This document shows positions 43,185 through 56,639 of a stretch of 64,000 nucleotides of DNA, in pieces (the first letter of the stretch is position 1; each line of letters starts with the position of its first letter). The notes under the pieces are model-generated. The model saw only the letters and a program-made list of their open reading frames with translations. It was not told the origin of the DNA and ran no database searches. Origin of the DNA: Timema cristinae (Eukaryota > Arthropoda > Insecta > Phasmatodea > Timematidae). The stretch spans positions 122,852,605 to 122,916,604 of the forward strand of contig JBCFYV010000012.1 in NCBI GenBank assembly GCA_039000515.1. Direction: 5' to 3'. Made by a program: the position numbers and the translations under genes.

Positions 43185-46100
43185 GAGACCCAGTAGCACC
43201 CAAGAGATTCACTCTTTGAGACTAGGTAGCACCCAAGAGATTCACTCTTTGAGACTAGGTAGCACCCAAGAGATTCACTCTTTGAGACCCAGTAGCACCC
43301 AAGAGACTCACTCTTTGAGACTAGGTAGCACCCAAGAGATTCACTCTTTGAGACTAGGTAGCCCCCAAGAAATTCACTCTTTGAGACTAGGTAGCACCCA
43401 AGAGATTCACTTTTTGAGACTAGGTAGCACCCAAGAGATTCACTTTTTGAGACTAGGTAGCACCCAAGAAATTCACTCTTTGAGACTAGGTAGCACCCAA
43501 GAAATTCAATCTTTGAGACTAGGTAGCACCCAAGAAATTCACTCTTTGAGACTAGGTAGCACCCAAGAAATTCAATCTTTGAGACTAGGTAGCACCCAAG
43601 AAATTCACTCTTTGAGACTAGGTAGCACCCAAGAGATTCACTTTTTGACACTAGGTAGCACCCAAGAAATTCACTCTTTGAGACTAGGTAGCACCCAAGA
43701 AATTCACTCTTTGAGACTAGGTAGCACCCAAGAGATTCACTCTTTGAGACTAGGTAGCACCCAAGAGATTCACTCTTTGAGACTAGGTAGCACCCAAGAG
43801 ATTCACTCTTTGAGACCCAGTAGCACCCAAGAAATTCAATCTTTGAGACTAGGTAGCACCCAAGAGATTCACTCTTTGAGACTAGGTAGCACCCAAGAGA
43901 TTCACTCTTTGAGACTAGGTAGCACCCAAGAGATTCACTCTTTGAGACTAGGTAGCACCCAAGAAATTCAATCTTTGAGACCCAGTAGCACCCAAGAAAT
44001 TCAATCTTTGAGACTAGGTAGCACCCAAGAGATTCAATCTTTGAGACTAGGTAGCACCCAAGAGATTCACTCTTTGAGACTAGGTAGCACCCAAGAAATT
44101 CAATCTTTGAGACTAGGTAGCACCCAAGAGACTCACTCTTTGAGACTAGGTAGCACCCAAGAGATTCACTCTTTGAGACTAGGTAGCACCCAAGAAATTC
44201 AATCTTTGAGACTAGGTAGCACCCAAGAGATTCACTCTTTGAGACTAGGTAGCACCCAAGAAATTCAATCTTTGAGACTAGGTAGCACCCAAGAGATTCA
44301 CTCTTTGAGACTAGGTAGCACCCAAGAATTCACTCTTTGAGACTAGGTAGCACCCAAGAAATTCAATCTTTGAGACTAGGTAGCACCCAAGAGATTCACT
44401 TTTTGAGACTAGGTAGCACCCAAGAAAATTCAATCTTTGAGACCAGTAGCACCACCAAAGAGATTCAATCTTTGAGACTAGGTAGCACCCAAGAGATTCA
44501 CTTTTTGAGACTAGGTATCACCCAAGAAATTCAATCTTTGAGACTAGGTAGCACCCAAGAAATTATATCTTTGAGACTAGGTAGCACCCAAGAGATTCAC
44601 TCTTTGAGACCCAGTAGCACCCAAGAGACTCACTCTTTGAGACTAGGTAGCACCCAAGAGATTCACTCTTTGAGACTAGGTAGCACCCAAGAGATTCACT
44701 TTTTGAGACTAGGTAGCACCCAAGAGATTCACTCTTTGAGACTAGGTAGCACCCAAGAAATTCACTTTTTGAGACTAGGTAGCACCCAAGAAATTCAATC
44801 TTTGAGACCCAGTAGCACCCAAGAGACTCACTCTTTGAGACTAGGTAGCACCCAAGAGATTCACTTTTTGAGACTAGGTAGCACCCAAGAAATTCAATCT
44901 TTGAGACTAGGTAGCACTCAAGAAATTCAATCTTTGAGACCCAGTAGCACCCAAGAGATTCAATCTTTGAGACTAGGTAGCACCCAAGAAATTCACTCTT
45001 TGAGACTAGGTAGCACCCAAGAAATTCAATCTTTGAGACTAGGTAGCACCCAAGAGATTCACTCTTTGAGACTAGGTAGCACCCAATAGATTCACTCTTT
45101 GAGACTAGGTAGCACCCAAGAAATTCAATCTTTGAGACTAGGTAGCACCCAAGAGATTCACTCTTTGAGACTAGGTAGCACCCAATAGATTCACTCTTTG
45201 AGACTAGGTAGCACCCAAGAGATTCACTCTTTGAGACTAGGTAGCACCCAAGAGATTCAATCTTTGAGACTAGGTAGCACCCAAGAGATTCACTTTTTGA
45301 GACTAGGTAGCACCCAAGAAATTCAATCTTTGAGACTAGGTAGCACCCAAGAGATTCACTTTTTGAGACTAGGTAGCACCCAAGAAATTCACTCTTTGAG
45401 ACTAGGTAGCACCCAAGAAATTCACTCTTTAAGACTAGGTAGCACCCAAGAGATTCACTCTTTGAGACTAGGTAGCACCCAAGAAATTCACTCTTTGAGA
45501 CTAGGTAGCACCCAAGAAATTCACTCTTTGAGACTAGGTAGCACCCAAGAAATTCAATCTTTGACACTAGGTAGCACCCAAGAAATTCAATCTTTGAGAC
45601 TAGGTAGCACCCAAGAGATTCACTTTTTGAGACTAGGTAGCACCCAAGAAATTCACTCTTTGAGACTAGGTAGCACCCAAGAAATTCAATCTTTGAGACC
45701 CAGTAGCACCCAAGAGATTCAATCTTTGAGACTAGGTAGCACCCAAGAGATTCACTTTTTGAAACTAGGTAGCACCCAAGAATTTCAATCTTTGAGACCC
45801 AGTAGCACCCAAGAGATTCAATCTTTGAGACTAGGTAGCACCCAAGAGATTCACTTTTTGAGACTAGGTAGCACCCAAGAGATTCACTCTTTGAGACTAG
45901 GTAGCACCCAAGAAATTATATCTTTGAGACTATGTAGCACCCAAGAGATTCAATCTTTGAGACAAGGTAGCACCCAAGAGATTCACTTTTTGAGACTAGG
46001 TAGCACCCAAGAAATTCACTCTTTGAGACTAGGTAGCACCCAAGAGATTCACTCTTTGAGACCCAGTAGCACCCAAGAGATTCTCACTCTTTGAGACTAG

Positions 46101-46234
46101 GTAGCACCCAAGAGATTCTCACTCTTTTAGACTAGGTAGCACCCAAGAAATTCACTCTTTGAGACTAGGTAGCACCCAAGTGACTCACGCTTTGAGAAAA
46201 AGTTGCACCCAAGAGACTCAATCTTTGAGAACAA
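43185..46234. repeat. 33-bp tandem array, ~92 units
   Basis: Unit AGACTAGGTAGCACCCAAGA + gattcactctttg. Two main variants (gagattcac, gaaattcaat) plus a rarer gagacccagtagc form interspersed along 3 kb. Occasional indels near 44328 and 44426-44455. Frames of 428, 250 and 298 codons (+) and 334 codons (-) all lie within it and repeat an 11-residue peptide, so no gene is called. Confidence 0.98.
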
Positions 46235-47259
46235 GTTAATATAAAAAATGCGTGAAGATTGGATATTAGCTAATTTTTAACGACATTTTGATCATATTCA
46301 TGGAGCTATGAGAATAGGCTTGATGAAAAAGGGTTCTAGATTTAGCCTTCCTCTAACAAATACAGTCATCATTTGATATTCTAGAACTAGCAGCAAGCTT
46401 TTCTCTTTACCTTCAGACTAAAAGTTTCGTAGTTTTCTTTACCCTCTTTATTATTGACATTCCAAAGGGTGGGTTGTATATGAAGCGTGAAACGGAGTAT
46501 AAGCGCAGACAAAATATAGAAGCATAGTATTTCAAGCCGTATGGCCTGACAGCGATTGATACTCTCGCTGACTGAGGCGGTCAGCCAAGTCAATGACTTG
46601 AGATTCAAACACAGTAGACACAGTCAGTGTGTTCACAGGATTTACAATTGTAAAATGTATAAAAAATAATAGCGTCGATAAATTGTATGTTATGAATACC
46701 AGCCCCTTCCCCCTCTTAAATCTGATATTAAAAAAATACTACTTCTTTATTTATTTACTATTTACTATACTCAAATAATATAGCCCTAACTAAGCCCTAT
46801 TTCAGTCCAATTTTTATAAAAAAAAGGGCATTTATCTGACAACTAAAAGTTACTTTCGCTTATTCATACGTCAAGCCATGTGATATGCAGCTGTCATTTT
46901 AGGTAGATATTATCAATACCTATAAAACAACACTAATAAAATAGTAAAATAGCCGCAAAGAAACATGTTTTAATTTTCTTAAAAGTTATTTCTATGAATT
47001 GGATAGTGTTTTGTGTTTGTTTCCTGCTAAAGTAAGCTAACCACATTATTAAGCCAAGAAGGCGAGTGATATATATATTGTACCGTCCTGAACTCTAATC
47101 AGAGTTGAGAGGTTGAGGTGACGTGTCGTATGGATGGAGGCTCGACCCAGACAGCCAATGGCGTCTCGCCAGTTCTAGGGTGTGTCTGTTACCTTCCTTT
47201 TCAACCTTTTGAAACGACCCGTCATTGTGAAATACAACAGAAAGTCCGTTCACGATAGG
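46235..47259. other. No gene seen
   Basis: Unique DNA between the array and the foldback element. Confidence 0.5.
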
Positions 47260-47479
47260 TTTTTATCACGTGCATCAAGTTGGCCCGCCACTGTTTCCAA
47301 ATCGGTTGAAATTTATATAGTTCTTAGTGCTACGTTTGTGCTCATATGTGCCCGAAGCTCAACATTTGTGCTATTAAATTACTCGAAATATAACGATTTT
47401 AATGTGGTGGGCCAACTTGATTTCAAGCTGGCCCGCAACATTTTTTAAAACATCCCATCTGGATTTTGATTAGAAAAGT

Positions 47480-48530
47480 TCTTAGTGCTCCATTTGTGCT
47501 GATATGTGCCCGAAATTCAGCTTTTGTGCCATTAAATTACGCCCGTGGTAACGATTTTAATGTGGCGGGCCAGCTTGATGTTCAAGTTGGCCCGCCACAT
47601 TTTCGAAATAGAGATTTTCTTGTGGCATTCGTTAGTGCTCCATTTGTGCTGATATGTGCCCGAAATTCAGCTTTTGTGCCATTAAATTACGCCCGTGGTA
47701 ACGATTTTAATGTGGCGGGCCAGCTTGATGTTCAAGTTGGCCCGCCACATTTTCGAAATAGAGATTTTCTTGTGGCATTCGTTAGTGCTCCATTTGTGCT
47801 AATATGTGCCCGAAATTCGGCTTTTGTGCCATTAAATTACGCCCGTGGTAACGATTTTAATGTGGCGGGCCAGCTTGATGTTCAAGTTGGCCCGCCACAT
47901 TTTCGAAATAGAGATTTTCTTGTGGCATTCGTTAGTGCTCCATTTGTGCTGATATGTGCCCGAAATTCAGCTTTTGTGCCATTAAATTACGCCCGTGGTA
48001 ACGATTTTAATGTGGCGGGCCAGCTTGATGTTCAAGTTGGCCCGCCACATTTTCGAAATAGAGATTTTCTTGTGGCATTCGTTAGTGCTCCATTTGTGCT
48101 GATATGTGCCCGAAATTCAGCTTTTGTGCCATTAAATTACGCCCGTGGTAACGATTTTAATGTGGCGGGCCAGCTTGATGTTCAAGTTGGCCCGCCACAT
48201 TTTCGAAATAGAGATTTTCTTGTGGCATTCGTTAGTGCTCCATTTGTGCTAATATGTGCCCGAAATTCGGCTTTTGTGCCATTAAATTACGCCCGTGGTA
48301 ACGATTTTAATGTGGCGGGCCAGCTTGATGTTCAAGTTGGCCCGCCACATTTTCGAAATAGAGATTTTCTTGTGGCATTCGTTAGTGCTCCATTTGTGCT
48401 GATATGTGCCCGAAATTCAGCTTTTGTGCCATTAAATTACGCCCGTGGTAACGATTTTAATGTGGCGGGCCAGCTTGATGTTCAAGTTGGCCCGCCACAT
48501 TTTCGAAATAGAGATTTTCTTATGCCATTT
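47480..48530. repeat. 150-bp tandem array in left arm, 7 units
   Basis: Exact 150-base spacing (cttgtggcattcgttag near 47610, 47760, 47910 and so on). Units are nearly identical; two (47790-47820, 48240-48270) share the changes ctaatatg and attcgg, so a three-unit block was duplicated. Each unit holds a hairpin: AATGTGGCGGGCCAGCTTGA and its near reverse complement, three bases apart. The 406-codon frame is an array by-product. Confidence 0.97.
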
Positions 48531-50023
48531 GTTAGTGCTCCATTTGTGCTGATATGTGCCCGAAATTCAGCTTTTGTGCTATTAAATTACGCTTGTTACA
48601 ACGATTTTAAGTCTGCTATTCATTGTTGCGAGGTGGAGCCATGCTTGGTAGCATACCGAGGGGAAGATAGCTTGTGCGTCCATTGAAGCGAAGCAAGGAA
48701 GCTAACACTGCACAACTGGAGCACAATAATTGGCTGTGTAAGCCTAAAATTGAACTTTTTTGTAGAATGAGGCGATCAACAAGCCAGGATCACAGTTTAC
48801 TAAGCTAATATTTCATATCGGTAAGATTGTATTGTACCTAAGACTTGGGCTGATGTATTTTGCCGTAACAGTATAACTAATCTTATAATGTATTGATATT
48901 CGTTTTTAATTAAAAAAAATAACTTTCAAATTAATTTATCTTGGACTAAGTTGGAAATTTGGTTTATATATCTAACCCCGCCTTTTTGCACTTTTAGGAA
49001 TCCATTTTATTCCAAAGCGGTAACTGTGGTCTTGAACATTGGAATCACATTTAATCTGGTTACTACTTACACGGATGTCAGGACTCAAATTGTTTTAGGG
49101 TTCAAAGTTTATTTCTTTGGGTGCACTCAAGGCCCAGATTTTGATGTATTTTTATGTCTTACCCATCATAAACAATACTCATACGTACACACATTATGTT
49201 CAAGAGCCCCTGTTTGAGAACACTATTGTCATTTTTTTTCTCGTATTTTCTTTGGTCAATTTTTATGCATTTAAGTTGAATAAGTACATTTTTTATTTAA
49301 GCTAAATTTTTGAATACTTGACTAGGCGAATATAATGTATTACACCCTATAGTTGTGGACTGAGAAAATAGTGTAGCCTTCACATTAACTTTGAACTCTC
49401 TTTACTTGAATGGTTGGGAAATCCACATTCCTGGTGAAAGAATGCAACTAAGCCAGAAAGGGTTGATTTAGGAGGGTGTGGGGGTACATTACATCTCTAG
49501 CAGGTAGTTGTAAATTTATGTTCATTTTTAACTTACTGGAAGAGTTTGGTTTGGCTTTTCATAGAGTACAGATTTTTTTTTCCATTTGTAAAGTGCGTAT
49601 TGAATTTTTCCATGTGAATTTATTCCGAGTTTTAATTGCTATTCTAGTTCTCTTTTTGTAGACTTTAAGTCCTAGCTTAGATTTATAATGACATTTTATT
49701 GTTTATTTTTATAGAATTGTGTCTTATAACCTTAACTTATTACCTACGCATTTATAGGTATTTTATGTGACTATTTTATACAAATTGTTCGTTGAATCAG
49801 TTTTGGGAATGCTCTATTTTTATTTATTATTTGCTATCCTCCTACTTTGGTAATTGATTTACTATATATCAATTTGTGCCACTATTATATATAAAACATA
49901 TCAACATCTCAGTTATTAAATACAATTAAATTACTGGTTATTTAAAAAAAATGAGAATACCAAAGGTTTCACCAGATGATATTATCAAGCTTATGCCTGA
50001 AGAAAAAAAGTAACATTTTATTG

Positions 50024-50301
50024 GGTGACCTGGTGGTCTAGGGGTAAGGTGTCAAACTTCTATGCTGGCGGCCGGGGCTCAATCCTCGGTCCTGGCACAG
50101 ATTTATCTGATTACCAAACCCTTCCTTCACCTCTGACAAGACGTGTATTAATCACAACTTGTGAATGTGAGGAATGCCAGGCCTCCACCGTGGTTCGGAT
50201 TCCACGTTAAACTGTAGGTCCTTCATTTCATCTCACAATCACCCTACCATTACACATTAGCGTAAGTGCGTATAACCCGAACGGGTAGTAAGACGCGGTG
50301 C

Positions 50302-50341
<40 letters not shown>
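50024..50341 (+). mobile_element. SINE A, full length, nested in the foldback loop
   Basis: Head GGTGACCTGGTGGTCTAGGG, box B GGGGCTCAATCCTCGG, complete body with the 12-base segment, 3' terminus and a (TAA)n of about 14. Younger than the foldback element it sits in. Confidence 0.95.
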
Positions 50342-50343
<2 letters not shown>

Positions 50344-50351
50344 AAAGAAAA

Positions 50352-50471
50352 ATGTCTGGCAAGGCTTTATACTCTGTTGTAAAATGTAATCGATATGAAA
50401 TTTGGGAAAAGCTAAATATTTCACAAAATCATCATTCATCTTGCAGTGTTTTGGAAACTTCGAATGAAGGT
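50352..50471 (+). other. Exon-like segment in foldback loop
   Basis: An ATG frame reading MSGKALYSVVKCNRYEIWEK.. runs about 40 codons to GAAGGTAAGT, a consensus 5' splice site, directly after the SINE tail. If the element once coded for a transposase this could be a remnant of a first exon. No zinc-binding pattern can be confirmed and no downstream exon is visible. Confidence 0.2.
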
Positions 50472-50559
50472 AAGTGCAATAGCATATTAATTTTCATCTT
50501 AAATATGTTTTACTTAATAAAAAAAGAAATAATACACAATTTTCTTTGACCAACTAGAT

Positions 50560-51386
50560 CAGCGGTCTCAAACTCACACCCCTGGCAGGGCCACTTTCAA
50601 GTTTTGAAAGCACTTAGGCGACTGCATTAATTTCTTACGAATAAATATCATCTTTATAAAACTACACCAACGGCTTTGCATTATAATAGGATATTATTCC
50701 TAACTATCGGTAAAAAAAAATAAAAAAATAAACACTTCATCAGTTAATTTTATTTTTATCACATTGTATCACTGAAAACTATCATTTTTAAATAACAATG
50801 TACTTTCACTTACATTTTTAAAATAATCAAAAAATTTACCAACTTGACACGACGAAGGAAATATTATATTTCCTGACCAAAATTTGTGCCCGCTTTTCTT
50901 GTCACAAACTTTTCTATATTTGAGATAATCTCCTTTGAGCATACTACTTTAAAAGTGAGCGTAAGTGAATGTCACTTAACCTATGACATTCAAGAGATTT
51001 TACTTGATTCTTGTGAGTTGTCAGCATTATATGAAAATGGAGACTTGAATATAATTAAAATATTTTACATGTCTGAAACATTCACCACCACCTGTTGAAG
51101 TCCTCTTGGATTCGAAGACAGTACGTCGGGGGAAGATAGCTGAACTTTAAAAAAAAATGTAATCTAAGGTAACAATAAGTAGGCTTAATACTGATGCTGT
51201 ATTCGTAAATAAACTTGTTACTTATAAAGACAATGGCTTAGCAAAGCATTACCATGTTTATATTATATTTACTACATTGCAACATACTTGAAAAAAGTAT
51301 AATTTATTTTTATTTTGTAATCCTTTATGCGGGTTACAAAACAGTTGGTGAAGGGCCGCATGCGGCCCACGAGTTTTAGGCCACTG
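50560..51386. mobile_element. Non-autonomous hAT-like element, 827 bp, 8-bp target duplication
   Basis: Left CAGCGGTCTCAAACTC, right GAGTTTTAGGCCACTG: TIR in the CAG(T/C)GG.. style of hAT elements. AACTAGAT flanks at 50552-50559 and 51387-51394. Interior has a 70-codon frame (50886-51098) with LTYDIQEILLDSCELSALYE, possibly a decayed transposase piece. Nested in the foldback loop. Confidence 0.92.
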
Positions 51387-51562
51387 AACTAGATCGATGA
51401 AAATGTTGATTGCCTTAAATTAAATAATTAATTAACTCTTTGTGCTGTTATTATTAATAAACTGTATTAATTTTTATAGTTCATAAGTAATAACTAATAT
51501 CTTATAAGCATTCATGACAAAATATATATTACATTTATAATTATGTAATTTTTTTTAATTTA

Positions 51563-51806
<244 letters not shown>

Positions 51807-52641
51807 AGTTATGTAATTACTTGGGCCCAGATCTATATTTATTTAAATTTTAAAACATATTTTCACACCTCTATCCATGCACTTTTCTTCGCAAATTGTG
51901 TGATTTTTTTTAACACTTAGATTATTTTTTAGTAGAATATTTATGAATTTTGTTGTTGTTAAATACATTTTAATATGTTTTAGATCATAAACACATATTT
52001 TTCTAATATTAGTAGGCCTACAAATGATAACATTAAATTTAGATTTTTGATAGCCAACAATATAGATGCCAAGACAATATGGCTTTTTTTAGCATTATGT
52101 ATTGCTACCAGTTTGGATTATACACATATATGTATATTATCTAGGCTACTTTGGAAGGAATAGTTGATATTTTATACTCAATGAATCAATAATATACACT
52201 AATCTAAATTATCTCATTACCTAAATCCTTTACACGTGGATTGCCTAATTTGGTTTTATCCTTTCTTCTTGAGAATACATCTTCTTTTCACTAGCATTTA
52301 TGGTAAGGGGCGATTATTCAGCAGAATGCTCAAATTGTCATTTGTTTGTATTTTATACCAAATTTTGGTAGTTTTATATTTATTTATAAGGTTATATTTA
52401 TTGCTTTATAAACAAATAATACATCTTTTAATAAATGTGATCAAACATTTTACCAATTTTAAGCACACATTAAATACATATTTCTTGGATTTCAAGTAAA
52501 TAAAGTTTCTGGTCCTAGTAATTACCCATTTTAAAATATCTCCACTGTCTCCGTTGTGATACTTTAGAAACTTGGGCTAGTCAAACAAATTCGAGACATA
52601 ATTTCTTAATTAGTTTTAGTTTGTAAAATAAATGTTAAGAG
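51807..52641. other. Foldback loop, right part; no gene seen
   Basis: AT-rich. An 87-codon hydrophobic frame at 52236-52499 is typical of T-rich DNA and not supported as a gene. Confidence 0.5.
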
Positions 52642-52859
52642 ACCGATATGAAATATTAGCTTAGTAAACTGTGATCCTGGCTTGTTGATCGCCTCATTCT
52701 ACAAAAAAGTTCAATTTTAGGCTTACACAGCCAATTATTGTGCTCCAGTTGTGCAGTGTTAGCTTCCTTGCTTCGCTTCAATGGACGCACAAGCTATCTT
52801 CCCCTCGGTATGCTACCAAGCATGGCTCCACCTCGCAACAATGAATAGCAGACTTAAAA

Positions 52860-53697
52860 TCGTTGTAACAAGCGTAATTTAATAGCACAAAAGCTGAATT
52901 TCGGGCACATATCAGCACAAATGGAGCACTAACAAATGGCATAAGAAAATCTCTATTTCGAAAATGTGGCGGGCCAACTTGAACATCAAGCTAGCCCGCC
53001 ACATTAAAATCGTTACCACGGGCGTAATTTAATGGCACAAAAGCTGAATTTCGGGCACATATCAGCACAAATGGAGCACTAACGAATGCCCAAGAAAATC
53101 TCTATTTCGAAAATGTGGCGGGCCAACTTGAACATCAAGCTGGCCCACCACATTAAAATCGTTACCACGGGCGTAATTTAATGGCACAAAAGCTGAATTT
53201 CGGGCACATATCAGCACAAATGGAGCACTAACGAATGCCACAAGAAAATCTCTATTTCGAAAATGTGGCGGGCCAACTTGAACATCAAGCTGGCCCGCCA
53301 CATTAAAATCGTTACCACGGGCGTAATTTAATGGCACAAAAGCCGAATTTCGGGCACATATTAGCACAAATGGAGCACTAACGAATGCCACAAGAAAATC
53401 TCTATTTCGAAAATGTGGCGGGCCAACTTGAACATCAAGCTGGCCCGCCACATTAAAATCGTTACCACGGGCGTAATTTAATGGCACAAAAGCTGAATTT
53501 CGGGCACATATCAGCACAAATGGAGCACTAACGAATGCCACAAGAAAATCTCTATTTCGAAAATGTGGCGGGCCAACTTGAACATCAAGCTGGCCCGCCA
53601 CATTAAAATCGTTACCACGGGCGTAATTTAATGGCACAAAAGCTGAATTTCGGGCACATATCAGCACAAATGGAGCACTAAGAACTTTTCTAATCAA
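52860..53697. repeat. 150-bp tandem array in right arm, 5 units, inverted
   Basis: Reverse complement of the left-arm array with the same unit and hairpin, two units fewer. The same repeating peptide appears on the minus strand (53062-53697). Unit near 53090 has lost bases (gaatgcccaag). Confidence 0.96.
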
Positions 53698-53903
53698 AAT
53701 CCAGATGGGATGTTTTAAAAAATGTGGCGGGCCAGTTTGAAATCAAGTTGGCCCGCCACATTAAAATCGTTATATTTTTAGTAATTTAATAGCACAAATG
53801 TGGAGCTTCGGGCACATATGAGCACAAACGTAGCACTAAGAACTATATAAATTTCAACCGATTTGGAAACAGTGGCGGGCCAACTTGATGCACGTGTTTT
53901 TAT

Positions 53904-54595
53904 CTGGATTACAGTTCGAAAATCATATGTTTAGGTTTTGGGTTGCCAACACTTGTAAAAGATAACAGTTTTCTTATAAATGTAAAGATCTTTAATTACC
54001 TGTTATATATTACATTTAAAATAACGTAAACTTAAGTTTTCTCATTCTCTTTCATTTTTTTAAAATAATTTCTTTCTATCCAACTCGAAACAATATTCTA
54101 AACATAATTAAAAGTACTTATTTTTCGTTTTGGAATGTTACTTATTTTGTGTAATATAGTGCACACATCAATATCTTTTAATACAGGCATCGTATTTAAT
54201 TGGAAAAGAGAAAAGTGTTGTCTTTTTTTACAAACAATAAATGATTTTATGATTATTTTATCATATTTTGAAATATTTAACTGAATAAAATATTTTCATC
54301 AACTGCGTGTCTGCATCATTGTAAAAAACTTGTTTACCGTTATGTTCAATCATATTGTTTATATTCGTCAGTCGCCATTTTGAAGCTATGTTCGTTATAA
54401 GTTTTTGTGAAAGTGGTGTTAATATATTTTTTTAAGGGGAATAAAACTATAAATAAACTTTCCTGGGTCCAACCTCAAATAAATATATAAATAATATTGG
54501 CCTAAATTAATGTGGTTAACTATCACATTAATATATTAACATCTGTTTTCATTACAGTGATCCAAAGTGATAGATGTCAGCTGTTGGCGTAGTGA
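53904..54595. other. No gene seen; AT-rich
   Basis: Very AT-rich unique sequence. Confidence 0.5.
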
Positions 54596-54604
54596 TATAT
54601 TAGG

Positions 54605-54810
54605 GATTACCTCTAGTAACATTTCGAGCTGTCATCCAGGTAAACTGAACTCGTGAATGACTTATAGGCAACGCTCTTAATAATCCATCTACTATACACA
54701 CTGGTTCTGTTGGCTCCGGCCACATAATACTCTGTACATTGGCCCAGAAATAAGTCCCAAGTTGCGGTGTGATACCAACATCTTCCTTTCCTCCAGTATC
54801 CAATCATCTG
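54605..54810 (-). other. Candidate internal exon, unidentified
   Basis: Two overlapping minus-strand frames, one reading ..GITPQLGTYFWANVQSIMWP.., look more protein-like than other short frames here. The stretch is bounded by tttccag/gtaaag on the upstream side and actagag/gtaatc on the downstream side, which could be splice sites. I do not recognise a family; it may be a gene exon or transposon piece. Confidence 0.25.
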
Positions 54811-55032
54811 ACATTCTTTACCTGGAAACCTTTTTGAAAAATAGACCAAAACATTCTAGTCTTTAAACTTTTTCACGAAAATGTTCAAATGGTGATTTGA
54901 TGAACTATTGAACTACATCAATGAATGTCAGTGAATGAAATGATTTTGAACTAACCCGAGTAATAGTGTATCCAGAAAATTATTTTGGGAGTGGAAGGCA
55001 TGCCAATCAAATCCTGGGAGTATTTTCTTAGT

Positions 55033-55263
55033 AACGCGTCTTACTACTCGTTAGGGTTGCGCGCAAATATACTATTTACCTGCTAGGGATGAGGAAGGTT
55101 GAATTTAGAAGTGTATCCACACATATAGAGGGAGGGTGGTAAAACCACTTAGGAAAACCACTCTCAGTACACCCGACCGGGATTCAAACCCCAATATCCC
55201 GGTCTTAGGCAGTTAAATCTATTGTGAGAATGACGCATTAGACCATACGGCCACCTAAGCGGG
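55033..55263 (-). mobile_element. SINE B, full length, reversed
   Basis: The plus strand starts GTAACGCGTCTTACTACTCG and ends cattagaccatacggccacc..cgggt; box B region gggattcaaaccccaat. Moderately diverged. Confidence 0.9.
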
Positions 55264-55264
55264 T

Positions 55265-56635
55265 CGGAAGGAGGATTTGAGGGCTAACTTTGACCTCTTT
55301 CATTTGTGCTCTAACTATTGCTCTATTTAAGGTGGTTTAATACTTCTCTCTACCCATCACTCTCGTTATCATAGATTTCATAGATCTAAGTTGTTGACTC
55401 ATATAAACTTTACAAAAGATTGTATTTTGTACCATTTAAATGGCAAATACCTTCCACAACTAACATATGTGATTTTTGAAGTAGTCCTCTAAAAGGTAAA
55501 AAAAAAAGTCATCCTTGGGTAGATTTTAGAAGAGAAAATTTAGAGGTCCTTGAAAGAACGATAAACAAACTATTTAGTATTTTGAAATTATGAGGTACAC
55601 GTTTGGTCATAGTTATTTATAAATATAAACTAAACAATTACAGAAAATAATTAAGTTCAAAGAGCTGTTGATAAAATTTTAAAAAGCACGAATTTAATTT
55701 TTAAATTGATTTGGAAAAACAATTAGTAAAATAATTGATGAATTGGAAATAAAGTTTGTCTGTATATTAAATTTTACTCAAGGTCAAAAAATTCCAGATA
55801 TACCTGAGGCAACTTATTAGCTATTAGACATTTTCCGAAACGTTTCCAAACATCTAGACAGTCGATAACGTGAGAAGTACTGCTGTTACTCCTATGTGTA
55901 TAGGCAACACCTCCAACATGTCTACTGTGCGGGTCTGTTTGCTCTATCCTGCGTAGCTAGACAACACTTCCTACATGATTATAGTGCGGGACTGCTTAGT
56001 AGTCTGCCAATAGTGATGCGGGTGCTCTGTTGTGGGCGTAAGTCCCTGGTGGGGGACCTCATCATGTGGGTAGCATTACTACCGAGACAAGAATATTCAT
56101 CAAGGGTCAATGAACACCTCAGGAAATAACCACCTAAAAAACTATCATAGTCCAAAAACTTTTTAGAACAAATTATTTATTATTTATAGATTGAGCATAC
56201 AAAGAGGTAACAAATGTTTAAACCGTCACAGACCATTACTAGCTATGTTTAACAATAGTTTTCTAATTGTATCAGTTTTTAAAAATAATGTCTTCTACCT
56301 TCAGCTGTTTTAGTTAAGTTTCTTAAAGTTGTAACTATATTCGTATTTTTAATTCCCAGCTTGATTTGTCACACTCTGCTCTGACACGGGGGACTGCCTT
56401 TCGAATCCCATACAGAAACAACAGGGAAAGGTCTTTACTCTAATGTGACTTTCCATACTCTTTCAAGGTGAATACAAGTTATATCTTCAAAACCCAAGGT
56501 TTTTCAAACTGTTTACTCTCAAGGATAACTTGAAAATTAAGAGAAATTAGTAAATATCACTTTCTTTACATAAATGATTATCTCCAGCTTTGATATCCCC
56601 ACAACTGTATGAGAGACTCATTGCGATGTTGTAAG
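55265..56635. other. No gene seen
   Basis: 55870-56030 holds a loose duplication (taggcaacacctccaacatg..tgcgggtctg / tagacaacacttcctacatg..tgcgggactg, about 53 bases apart). Otherwise unique AT-rich DNA. Confidence 0.5.
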
Positions 56636-56639
56636 ACTG

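Noticed and set aside
43054..46094. Frames of 428, 250, 298 (+) and 334 (-) codons
   Set aside because: All are produced by a 33-bp array with no stop in several frames on either strand.
47466..48686. 406-codon frame with a 50-residue repeat
   Set aside because: Made of 150-bp transposon-arm units; the same peptide is on the minus strand in the opposite arm, and each unit contains a DNA hairpin that explains the sequence constraint.
52236..52499. 87-codon hydrophobic frame as a membrane protein
   Set aside because: T-rich DNA yields Phe/Leu/Ile-rich frames by chance; no motif or conservation evidence, and it lies in the foldback loop.
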